This document shows, piece after piece, positions 1 to 6,767 of a stretch of DNA of 52,260 nucleotides; the stretch's first letter is position 1, and each line of letters starts with the position of its first letter. A model generated the notes under the pieces. That model saw only the letters and a program-made list of their open reading frames with translations. It searched no databases and was not told the DNA's origin. This DNA is from Mycolicibacterium vinylchloridicum (lineage in GTDB: Bacteria > Actinomycetota > Actinomycetes > Mycobacteriales > Mycobacteriaceae). The translations under genes and the position numbers were made by a program. The DNA is taken from assembly GCF_013404075.1 (NCBI RefSeq), contig NZ_JACBJQ010000040.1, positions 1-52,260 of the forward strand, written 5' to 3'.

Positions 1-21
1 ATGGGGCATTACGGTGGGACA

Positions 22-82
22 CGAAGACCTCCGGTGTGTGAGTGCTTTCCTAGACAGCTCGCACTTCACTCGGAGGTCTTCG
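22..82 (+). repeat. Leader stem-loop of an IS481-like element
   Basis: CGAAGACCTCCG (22-33) and CGGAGGTCTTCG (71-82) are a perfect 12-bp inverted repeat. The adjoining bases (GTGTGAGTGC versus GCACTTCAC) extend the stem imperfectly, leaving a loop near 46-60. The right arm contains GGAGG, which would be the ribosome-binding site of the start codon at 85, so the stem would bury it. I recall near-identical leaders in front of mycobacterial IS481-family transposases. The family is from memory, not from a search. Confidence 0.55.
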
Positions 83-84
83 TC

Positions 85-132
85 ATGTCACCACGCCACG
101 CCGTCACCAACGTCCGTGGTCAGTACAGCTAG
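85..132 (+). pseudogene. Truncated start of an IS481-like transposase (15 codons)
   Basis: An ATG lies 9 bases after the GGAGG in the leader hairpin and opens a frame of 15 codons (MSPRHAVTNVRGQYS) ending in TAG at 130-132. The peptide loosely resembles the usual N-terminus of IS481-family transposases (Met-Ser-His-Arg-Asn-Ala...Gly-Arg). The rest of the transposase is absent. The next gene begins at once on the other strand, so this is a decayed 5' remnant and not a working gene. An unrelated short ORF cannot be excluded. Confidence 0.45.
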
Positions 133-327
133 CTAGCGGCGTGGCCGGCGCAGGCCGAAGGCCAGCCAGATCACGGTGGAGGTGCCCGCGGCTACCAGCA
201 CGGCGGGCGCGGCATTCGCCGTCACCAGCCCGACGACGCCGAACACGACAAGGCCCAGGACCAGCGCGACGAGCTTGTACAGCGGCCACGGGACGCCCGC
301 GATCTGCACCTGATCCATGCTCGTCAT
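133..327 (-). CDS. Small two-helix membrane protein, 64 residues
   Basis: A 64-residue protein with two hydrophobic stretches, about residues 15-37 (PLYKLVALVLGLVVFGVVGL) and 40-58 (APAVLVAAGTSTVIWLAFG). It ends in a basic tail (LRRPRR), suggesting a helical hairpin with a cytosolic C-terminus. Its ATG overlaps the stop codon of the upstream MFS exporter by 4 bases (ATGA), so the two are translationally coupled. No family was recognised. Small membrane proteins coupled to exporters sometimes act as accessory subunits, but nothing here proves that. Its stop codon lies directly next to the IS remnant's stop, so the element sits immediately downstream of this gene. Confidence 0.7.
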   Translation of the reverse strand: MTSMDQVQIAGVPWPLYKLVALVLGLVVFGVVGLVTANAAPAVLVAAGTSTVIWLAFGLRRPRR

Positions 328-1925
328 GGCTCGACGATAGCACTTTTTCGGGTTCCCGAAACTTGGGATTCGGGTGCCGATGTTCTCGGGTGGGCGGGCA
401 GCACTGCCAGCACAAACACCGCACCGGCGAGGCAGACCGCGGCTGCCGTCAGACAGCCTGCCTGCAGGCCGGCCAGGAACGCAGTGTCGACGGCGCCGCG
501 CACCGCACCCGCGATCGGCGGCGGCGCCTGTGCCGACACCGCCAGTCCCTGGGCCAGGCCTTCGGCCGCGGCGGACCGGGCGGCCGGCGGCATGAGGCCC
601 AGTGCCTGGCTGTCGCCCAGGTGCCGGATGTAGAGGGTGGAGAAGATGCTGCCGATCACCGCGACGCCGAGAGTGCCGCCTACCTGACGGGTGGCGTCGT
701 TGACGGCCGATCCGGCACCGGCCTGCTCGGGCCGCACCACGCCCATGATCGAGTCGGTGGCCGGTGCGGTGGTGAGTCCGAGCCCGCCGCCGAGCAGTAC
801 CATCTGCGCGGCCATCGTCGGGTAGGTGATGGCGAGGTCGCTTGCCGCGATCCACCCGAACGATGCGGCCAAGAGTAGAAGGCCAACGAACACAACGACT
901 TTGGTGCCGATCCGGGTCACCGCCAGTCGGGTTCCCACGACCGACCCGACGGCGATCGACAGCGCGACCGGCAGGATACGCACGCCGGTCTCCAGTGGGC
1001 TGAAGCCCTGCAGCAATTGCATGAACTGCGTGATCAGGAAGATGAACCCGAACAGCGCGAAGAAGGCGACGGTCACCGCCCCGCTGGCGGCGCTGAACCG
1101 CAGATTCGTGAACAGCCGGACATCGATCAGCGGTTCGCGCCGGCGGCGCTCCCACCAGGCGAAGCCCACGGCGGCGCCGAGAGCGACGGCGAACCCGGCC
1201 AGCGTCGGTGCGCTGGACCATCCGCGGTCGGGGGCTTCGATGATCGTGTAGACCAGCGCGCCGAGCATGACGACCGACAGTACGAGTCCGCCGCGGTCCA
1301 GCCGGTTCTGGCGTCCGGGGGACGCGCTCGGAATGACGAATGGGGCCGCCAGGGCGGCCGCCAGCGCGATCGGTGCCAATGCCAGGAACAGGCTGCCCCA
1401 CCAGAACACCTCCAGCAGGGCGCCGCCGAGAATCGGGCCGATGGCGACACCCAGTCCGGTGACCGCGCCCCACACCCCGATGGCCGCCGCCCGCTGCCGC
1501 GGATCGCGGAACGTGTCGGTGATGATCGCGAGCGTGGTGGGGAAGATCAGCGCGGACGCGACACCCATCACCAGTCGCATGGCGATCAGCGGTCCGGTGG
1601 ACGTACACAGCGCGGCGCCGACGCTGCCGAGCGCAAACAGCACCAGGCCGGCGATCAGGGTTCCGCGACGGCCGAACCGGTCGCCGACGGTGCCGCCGGC
1701 CAAGACCAGTGCGGCGAAGGCCAGGTTGTAGGCGTCGACGATCCACTGCAGGGCCTTGGTCGAGGCACCGAGCGACGAATTCAGGGTTGGCAGTGCGACA
1801 TTGACGATCGTGGTTTCGACGTTGATGGCGAGTGCGGCCACCAGGACCACGACCAGGATCGCAACGGGCCGGCCGCGGCCGGGCGTGCGGGGCTGCGGCG
1901 GGACCGGCTCGATGCCCACGCTCAT
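324..1925 (-). CDS. MFS drug-type exporter, DHA2 (14-TM) family
   Basis: A 533-residue transporter with many hydrophobic helices, consistent with the 14-TM EmrB/QacA (DHA2) class of proton-driven exporters. Family motifs are visible: the loop motif AGGTVGDRFGRR, and GVWGAVTGLGVAIGPILGG, which matches antiporter motif C. The start was set at ATG 1925 because GGAGG lies 7-8 bases upstream. The longer frame to 1994 has no such site. It lies downstream of a TetR gene on the same strand and is followed by an overlapping small membrane protein. Two copies of a candidate TetR operator (1939-1957, 1976-1994) sit just upstream, so TetR control is likely. The substrate cannot be read from the sequence. 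Confidence 0.88.
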   Translation of the reverse strand: MSVGIEPVPPQPRTPGRGRPVAILVVVLVAALAINVETTIVNVALPTLNSSLGASTKALQWIVDAYNLAFAALVLAGGTVGDRFGRRGTLIAGLVLFALGSVGAALCTSTGPLIAMRLVMGVASALIFPTTLAIITDTFRDPRQRAAAIGVWGAVTGLGVAIGPILGGALLEVFWWGSLFLALAPIALAAALAAPFVIPSASPGRQNRLDRGGLVLSVVMLGALVYTIIEAPDRGWSSAPTLAGFAVALGAAVGFAWWERRRREPLIDVRLFTNLRFSAASGAVTVAFFALFGFIFLITQFMQLLQGFSPLETGVRILPVALSIAVGSVVGTRLAVTRIGTKVVVFVGLLLLAASFGWIAASDLAITYPTMAAQMVLLGGGLGLTTAPATDSIMGVVRPEQAGAGSAVNDATRQVGGTLGVAVIGSIFSTLYIRHLGDSQALGLMPPAARSAAAEGLAQGLAVSAQAPPPIAGAVRGAVDTAFLAGLQAGCLTAAAVCLAGAVFVLAVLPAHPRTSAPESQVSGTRKSAIVEP

Positions 1926-1938
1926 ACGCTCGACCTCC

Positions 1939-1957
1939 ATGTTGACGGCGATAACAT
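1939..1957 (+). promoter_or_regulatory. Candidate TetR operator copy A, upstream of the MFS gene
   Basis: ATGTT-N9-AACAT, an imperfect 19-bp dyad located just upstream of the GGAGG of the MFS gene. It shares the core ATGTTGAC with two other copies (1976-1994 on the opposite strand, 2611-2629). Binding here would block initiation of the exporter transcript. The repeat is seen; the binding protein is inferred. Confidence 0.5.
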
Positions 1958-1975
1958 CCGCGAGCATGCCAGCGG

Positions 1976-1994
1976 AAGTTAGCGCTGTCAACAT
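1976..1994 (-). promoter_or_regulatory. Candidate TetR operator copy B, upstream of the MFS gene
   Basis: Read on the minus strand this is ATGTT-N9-AACTT with the shared core ATGTTGACA. It lies in the 75-base gap between the TetR stop codon (2001) and the MFS start (1925), so the exporter probably has its own regulated promoter as well as possible read-through from tetR. Confidence 0.45.
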
Positions 1995-2000
1995 CAGATG

Positions 2001-2612
2001 TCAGTGGATCCCGTCGCCGATGACGTCGAGGAGCCGATCCGTGATCAGCTGGCGGCGTTCGGCGCCGGCCGTGGCCAGTGGGCCTTCGAGGAAAAGGGTC
2101 GCCGCTCCGTGCACGGCCGCCCAGGCGGCTTCGTCGAATCCGTCCCGGCGAGCCTTCGTGAGCACGCCCGCCGCGACCAGCTCGTCGACGCAGCCCCGCA
2201 GGATCTGGAACGGGTGCCGGCCGTCGGGCACGGGGCCGTCGAGTGGCTCGATGCCCTCCGGGGCGAATGCGGTGCGGAACAACCCCGGCTCGGCGACCGC
2301 GAAATCGACGTACGCCTGACCGGTCGCGCGCAACCGGTTCAGTGCCCGCTCGGACCGCGAATCTCCATCGGAAACCCACTCCAGCGCGTCGATCATCGTC
2401 GTGCCGAGCTGGGTCATCGCGTACACCTTCACCGCCCCTAGCAGCGCATGCCGGTCGGCGTAGTGGCGGTAGGCCGCGGAGTTGCTCACCCCCGCCAAGC
2501 GCTGGACGTCACGCAACACCACGGCGTCGGGGCCGCCCGCGCGGGCCAGCGCGACCCCGTGATCGAGCAGCGCCTGACGCAGGTTGCCGTGGTGATAGGA
2601 GGCGCTCGCCAT
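2001..2612 (-). CDS. TetR-family repressor of the adjacent MFS exporter
   Basis: A 203-residue TetR-family regulator. The N-terminus (MASASYHHGNLRQALLDHG) is typical of a TetR subgroup, and the helix-turn-helix lies near residues 34-53 (RDVQRLAGVSNSAAYRHY). The C-terminal two-thirds would be the ligand and dimer domain. Start ATG 2612 was chosen because the family N-terminus begins there; the longer frame to 2846 runs into nasN on the other strand. There is no obvious Shine-Dalgarno sequence, so a leaderless mRNA is possible. A dyad that also occurs twice before the MFS gene abuts the start codon, which fits autoregulation plus exporter control. The ligand is unknown. Confidence 0.85.
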   Translation of the reverse strand: MASASYHHGNLRQALLDHGVALARAGGPDAVVLRDVQRLAGVSNSAAYRHYADRHALLGAVKVYAMTQLGTTMIDALEWVSDGDSRSERALNRLRATGQAYVDFAVAEPGLFRTAFAPEGIEPLDGPVPDGRHPFQILRGCVDELVAAGVLTKARRDGFDEAAWAAVHGAATLFLEGPLATAGAERRQLITDRLLDVIGDGIH

Positions 2613-2629
2613 GTTGACAAGTCTTACAT
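2611..2629 (+). promoter_or_regulatory. Candidate TetR operator copy C, at the tetR start
   Basis: ATGTT-N9-TACAT, sharing the core ATGTTGACA with copies A and B. It touches the tetR start codon (complement of 2610-2612), so a bound repressor would cover the transcription start of a leaderless or short-leader mRNA. Autoregulation is inferred. Confidence 0.5.
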
Positions 2630-2642
2630 CGGCTACCGAGTT

Positions 2643-2670
2643 CTCACATGAGCGGCCCGGCCAATGTGAG
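2643..2670. promoter_or_regulatory. Inverted repeat upstream of nasN (CTCAC-N18-GTGAG)
   Basis: CTCACAT (2643-2649) and ATGTGAG (2664-2670) are perfect 7-bp inverted arms 14 bases apart. Trimmed to CTCAC-N18-GTGAG, the same arms with exactly the same spacing recur upstream of narK at 6675-6702. The element lies in the divergent region between tetR and nasN. A role as an activator site, possibly for NnaR, is inferred. Confidence 0.5.
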
Positions 2671-2676
2671 CGCGGT

Positions 2677-2691
2677 TTATCGTCGCGATAA
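2677..2691. promoter_or_regulatory. Perfect dyad TTATCG-TCG-CGATAA upstream of nasN
   Basis: Six-base arms TTATCG and CGATAA separated by TCG, lying 22 bases upstream of the nasN ATG. It is the most AT-rich spot in this promoter region. It could be a second operator (a nitrogen regulator is the natural suspect) or part of the -35 region. No known consensus was matched. Confidence 0.35.
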
Positions 2692-2712
2692 CGCGCCCCG
2701 GCACCTCCCGTA

Positions 2713-5700
2713 ATGTCCGCCGGGCACGGTAGAGCCGTGGCTGCCGGGAATGACTGCGCCGACCACATCCGTACCGCGTGCTCGTATTGCGGGGTCGGAT
2801 GTGGCATCGACGTGCGCACCAGACCCGGTCCTGGAGGTCCGGTCATCGCCAGCGTCGTCGGTGACCGGCTTCACCCCACCAACCGCGGCCGGCTGTGCAC
2901 GAAGGGCGCCACCCACACCGAACTGATGGGCACCGCCGAGGGCCGCGTCCTCACCGCGCTGATGCGCCCGGCGCGCGGCGAGGAATTGGTCGCCGCGCCC
3001 GTCGATGACGCCGTGGTGACGGCCGGCACCCGGCTGCGCGAGATCCTGGACCGGCACGGGCCGGACTCGGTGGCCCTCTACGTATCCGGCCAGATGTCGA
3101 TGGAGGCCCAGTACCTGGCCACCAAGCTGGCCAAGGGATTCATCCGCACGGTCAACATCGAATCCAACTCGCGGCTGTGCATGGCCAGTGCGGCAACCGG
3201 ATACAAGCAATCCCTCGGTGCCGACGGGCCGCCCGGCTCGTATGACGACTTCGACTGTGCGGACCTATTTTTCGTCATCGGCGCGAACATGGCCGACTGC
3301 CATCCGATCCTGTTCCTGCGGATGGCCGATCGGATGCGGGCCGGGGCCAAGCTGATCGTCGTCGATCCGCGCCGCACCGCAACCGCCGACAAGGCCGACC
3401 TGCATCTGCAGATCCGGCCCGGCACCGACCTGGCGCTGCTGAACGGCTTGCTGCACCTGCTGGTGGCCGCCGGCGCCATCGACACCGATTTCATCGCCGA
3501 GCACACCGAGGGCTGGGCGGCGATGCCGCAGTTTCTCGCCGACTACCCGCCGGCGAAGGTGGCCGACATCACCGGCCTGGCCGAAGCCGACATCCGCGCC
3601 GCGGCAACGATGATCGCCGAGGCCGGGGAGTGGATGTCGCTGTGGACGATGGGTCTCAACCAGAGCACCCACGGCACCTGGAACACCAACGCCATCTGCA
3701 ACCTGCACCTGGCCACCGGGGCGATCTGCCGGCCAGGCAGCGGGCCGATGTCGCTGACCGGTCAGCCCAACGCGATGGGCGGCCGCGAAATGGGTTATAT
3801 GGGGCCGGGATTGCCCGGGCAGCGTGCGGTGGTCTCGGCCGACGACCGGGCCTTCGTCGAAGATGTCTGGGACGTGGTGCCCGGAACGATCCGCGCCGAC
3901 GTCAACCACGGCACCATCGACATGTTCGAGCAGATGGCCGCCGGCGACATCAAGGCATGCTGGATCATCTGCACCAATCCGGTGGCGTCGGTGCCCAACC
4001 GCACCACGGTCATCACCGGCCTGGAGACGGCGGAGCTGGTGATCACCCAGGATGTCTACGCGGACACCGCCACCAACCGGTACGCCGATATCGTCCTGCC
4101 CGCCGCGCTGTGGGCCGAAGCCGACGCGGTGATGGTGAATTCCGAACGCACGCTCACTCTGGTGCGCCGATGTGTTTCCCCGGCAGGGCAATCACGCCCG
4201 GACTGGCAGCTGATCTGCCAGGTGGCCGAGGCGATGGGATTCGGTGCCCACTTCCGCTATGAGTCCAGTGAACAGATCTTCGACGAAATCCGCCGGTTCG
4301 CCAATCCCAAGACCGGCTACGACCTGCGCGGCATCACCTATCAACGGCTTCGGGAAACGCCCGTGCAGTGGCCGTCCCCGCCCGGCGACGAGCAGGATCG
4401 TCACCCGATTCGGTACCGCACTGACGGTGGGCTCAGGTTTGCCACACCGTCGGGCCGAGGCATCTTCCACCCCCGACCGCACCTGGATGCCCGCGAATTG
4501 CCGGACGGCGACTATCCTTTCGTCTTGAACACCGGCCGGCTGGCTCACCAGTGGCACACCATGACCAAGACCGGCCGGATCGCCAAGCTCAACAAGCTCA
4601 ACGGAAAGCCTTTCGTCGAGATCAACCTCGACGACGCCGGGAGCCTCGGCATCGTCGACGGCCAGGCTGTCGAGCTGCAGTCGCGGCGGGGCCGGGCCGT
4701 GCTGCCCGCCGTGATCACCGACCGGGTCCGGCCGGGCAATTGCTTTGCGCCCTTTCACTGGAACGACGAGCACGGTGAGTACCTCGCGATCAACGCCGTG
4801 ACCAGTGATGCCGTCGACAGCGACTCGCTGCAACCCGAACTCAAGGTGTGCGCCGTGAGTCTGCGCCCGGTGAAGACGGTCGACACCCAACTCCCGCTGA
4901 TCGCCACTGACGATGAAAAGCACTATCTGTCAGGCTTTTTCGCAGCGCTGACCGGCGAGGTCGTCGTGGTCCCTGTGCTACCCGACTCGGCTCCGGTCAG
5001 CGATGAGGTCCGGCTGTGGATCGATGGCCTGTTGGCCGGCAGATATTCGCGGATCGGCACACCGGCTGCGTCAACGACGTCCGGGCCGTGGGTGTTGTGG
5101 GCATCGCAGACCGGCAACGCCGAGGAACTCGCGGCCCGGCTCGTCGATCAGCTCGGGGCAGCCGGCCTGGCGGCCCGACTGGTCACCATGAACGACTGCG
5201 CGGTAACCGATCTCGCGGAGCGTGACGTGCTGGTGGTCACCAGTACGTTCGGCGACGGCGATCCACCCGACAACGGCGCCGACTTCTGGGAAAAGCTGCG
5301 GGCGCCGGATGCCCCGGAGCTGGCCGGCTTGCGGTTCGCGGTGCTGGGTATCGGCGACCGGTCCTACGGCCAGTTCTGTGGTCACGCCCGGTCTCTCGAC
5401 ACCCGGCTGGCCGAGCTCGGTGGTGCCCGGTTACTCGCCCGCAGCGACTGCGAGGCCCACGACGAAGACTCGCTGGCCGCGTGGGCCGCCCGGGCGATCG
5501 AGCTCGTCGCCGGGGGCGATACGCCCGCGGTGGTCAGCACGCCCGTGCCCCGGCGCACGGAACCGTTCACCCGCGCCAGCCCGGTCGCAGCGCGGCTGAC
5601 GCGTAACACTCGGCTGACCCCGTCGTCAGCCGCCAAAGAGGTGCGGCAGCTGGGATTTGACATCTCCGAACACGAGGTCGGCTACGCCGTCGGCGACTCG

Positions 5701-6672
5701 CTGGGGGTACTGCCCACCAACAGCGACGAGGATGTCGCCGCCTGGCTTGCCGCGACCGGCCTGCGCGGCGACGACGTGGTCGAGGTCGACGGGGCGCAAT
5801 GCACACTGCGCCAGGCACTCATCGGAAGTTACGACATCTGTCGCATCACCCCGAACCTGCTGGCCTTCTTGGCCGAGGCGACGGACGACAAGGCGGCGGC
5901 AAGGCAGCTGCGATCGGCGCGCGCGCAACTGGACACCTGGCGGTTGGGGCGCAACGGAATCGACGTGGTTCGGGCGTTTCCGGTCCAGGCCGAGGCGCAG
6001 CTGTGGCAGGAAGTCCTCGTCCGGCTGACGCCGCGGTTGTATTCGATCTCCTCGAGCCCGTTGGTCAGCCCGCACGAAGTGCAGTTGACGGTCTCGATCG
6101 TCCGCTACCAGACATCGGATGGCGCCGAGCGTGGGGGAGTGTGCTCGACGTTCCTGGCCGATCGCGCCCGCGACGTTCCGGTGTTCCTGCAGAAATCGCC
6201 GCATTTCCGGCCGCCCGAGGACACGACGACGCCGATTGTCATGATCGGCGCGGGTACCGGCATCGCGCCGTTCCGCGGCTTCCTCCAGGAGCGCCGGGCA
6301 TCGGGCCACACCGGGCGCAACTGGTTGTTCTTCGGTGACCGGCACCGGGCCGAAAACTTTTACTACCGAGACGATCTGACAGATATGGTCACCGACGGCT
6401 TCCTGAATCGGCTGGACCTCGCTTTCTCCCGCGACCAGCGCAGGCGAATCTATGTGCAGGACAAGATGATCGAAAACGGTGCGCAGCTGTGGGCGTGGTT
6501 GCAGGACGGTGCGCACCTCTACGTCTGCGGTGATGCCGCCACGATGGCGCGGGACGTCGACTCCGCGCTGGAGACCATCATCGGCACCCACGGCCACCTG
6601 TCTGCCGAAGCCGCCCGCGATTTCAAGCGCGAACTGATCTCCGAGAAGCGCTACCTGCGCGACGTGTACTGA
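2713..6672 (+). CDS. nasN: Diflavin assimilatory nitrate reductase (molybdopterin domain fused to a CysJ-like reductase)
   Basis: A 1319-residue fusion that reduces nitrate to nitrite in the cytosol. Residues 20-730 form a bis-MGD molybdopterin reductase. Cys23, Cys26, Cys30 and Cys62 would bind a [4Fe-4S] cluster, and Cys156 (SNSRLCMASA) is the probable Mo ligand. Residues ~790-935 are a flavodoxin domain (ASQTGNAEELA, STFGDGDPP). Residues ~960-1319 are an FAD/NADPH reductase (RLYSISSSP near 1107, IGAGTGIAPFRGFLQER near 1178) ending in Tyr, so one chain can pass NADPH electrons to Mo. This matches the NasN type known from M. smegmatis. The start is uncertain: ATG 2713 has no Shine-Dalgarno and lies inside TAATGT (2711-2716), a possible -10 box. 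GTG 2737 would leave a short leader with GGTAGAG. No signal peptide is present. Confidence 0.92.
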   Translation: MSAGHGRAVAAGNDCADHIRTACSYCGVGCGIDVRTRPGPGGPVIASVVGDRLHPTNRGRLCTKGATHTELMGTAEGRVLTALMRPARGEELVAAPVDDAVVTAGTRLREILDRHGPDSVALYVSGQMSMEAQYLATKLAKGFIRTVNIESNSRLCMASAATGYKQSLGADGPPGSYDDFDCADLFFVIGANMADCHPILFLRMADRMRAGAKLIVVDPRRTATADKADLHLQIRPGTDLALLNGLLHLLVAAGAIDTDFIAEHTEGWAAMPQFLADYPPAKVADITGLAEADIRAAATMIAEAGEWMSLWTMGLNQSTHGTWNTNAICNLHLATGAICRPGSGPMSLTGQPNAMGGREMGYMGPGLPGQRAVVSADDRAFVEDVWDVVPGTIRADVNHGTIDMFEQMAAGDIKACWIICTNPVASVPNRTTVITGLETAELVITQDVYADTATNRYADIVLPAALWAEADAVMVNSERTLTLVRRCVSPAGQSRPDWQLICQVAEAMGFGAHFRYESSEQIFDEIRRFANPKTGYDLRGITYQRLRETPVQWPSPPGDEQDRHPIRYRTDGGLRFATPSGRGIFHPRPHLDARELPDGDYPFVLNTGRLAHQWHTMTKTGRIAKLNKLNGKPFVEINLDDAGSLGIVDGQAVELQSRRGRAVLPAVITDRVRPGNCFAPFHWNDEHGEYLAINAVTSDAVDSDSLQPELKVCAVSLRPVKTVDTQLPLIATDDEKHYLSGFFAALTGEVVVVPVLPDSAPVSDEVRLWIDGLLAGRYSRIGTPAASTTSGPWVLWASQTGNAEELAARLVDQLGAAGLAARLVTMNDCAVTDLAERDVLVVTSTFGDGDPPDNGADFWEKLRAPDAPELAGLRFAVLGIGDRSYGQFCGHARSLDTRLAELGGARLLARSDCEAHDEDSLAAWAARAIELVAGGDTPAVVSTPVPRRTEPFTRASPVAARLTRNTRLTPSSAAKEVRQLGFDISEHEVGYAVGDSLGVLPTNSDEDVAAWLAATGLRGDDVVEVDGAQCTLRQALIGSYDICRITPNLLAFLAEATDDKAAARQLRSARAQLDTWRLGRNGIDVVRAFPVQAEAQLWQEVLVRLTPRLYSISSSPLVSPHEVQLTVSIVRYQTSDGAERGGVCSTFLADRARDVPVFLQKSPHFRPPEDTTTPIVMIGAGTGIAPFRGFLQERRASGHTGRNWLFFGDRHRAENFYYRDDLTDMVTDGFLNRLDLAFSRDQRRRIYVQDKMIENGAQLWAWLQDGAHLYVCGDAATMARDVDSALETIIGTHGHLSAEAARDFKRELISEKRYLRDVY

Positions 6673-6674
6673 AC

Positions 6675-6702
6675 CTCACTGCAGCGCAACAGCCAAAGTG
6701 AG
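6675..6702. promoter_or_regulatory. Inverted repeat upstream of narK (CTCAC-N18-GTGAG)
   Basis: CTCACT (6675-6680) and AGTGAG (6697-6702). The CTCAC and GTGAG cores have the same 18-base spacer as the element upstream of nasN. It begins 3 bases after the nasN stop codon, so a terminator hairpin is an alternative. There is no T-run, and the matched spacing favours a shared protein-binding site. Confidence 0.5.
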
Positions 6703-6708
6703 AAGGTT

Positions 6709-6724
6709 GTGACACATCGATCAC
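6709..6724 (+). promoter_or_regulatory. Candidate GlnR box upstream of narK
   Basis: GTGAC-N6-ATCAC keeps the AC-N9-AC skeleton of actinobacterial GlnR boxes (GTnAC-N6-GnAAC), but the second half is weak. It lies about 44 bases before the narK ATG, a usual place for an activator. It also forms a GTGA-N8-TCAC dyad. GlnR control of nitrate genes is known in mycobacteria; this exact site is inferred. Confidence 0.35.
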
Positions 6725-6755
6725 GGCGGGCAGCGAGGGCGCAATAAAGAATCCC

Positions 6756-6761
6756 TACCGT
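6756..6761 (+). promoter_or_regulatory. Likely -10 box of a leaderless narK transcript
   Basis: TACCGT fits the mycobacterial TANNNT -10 box and ends 6 bases before the narK ATG. Transcription would therefore begin at or next to the start codon. This explains the poor Shine-Dalgarno sequence of narK. Confidence 0.45.
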
Positions 6762-6767
6762 GAGCAC

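Noticed and set aside
324..1925. Calling the MFS protein an antibiotic-resistance pump
   Set aside because: The family includes many substrates; nothing in the sequence defines a drug, so only the transporter class is given.
133..2379. 748-codon minus-strand frame spanning the MFS and tetR region
   Set aside because: Only its last 64 codons read as a real protein (the small membrane protein). The rest is out of frame with the MFS and TetR genes.
6709..6724. CRP-type site TGTGA...TCAC before narK
   Set aside because: The spacer is 8 bases, not the 6 of the CRP consensus. It fits a weak GlnR box better.
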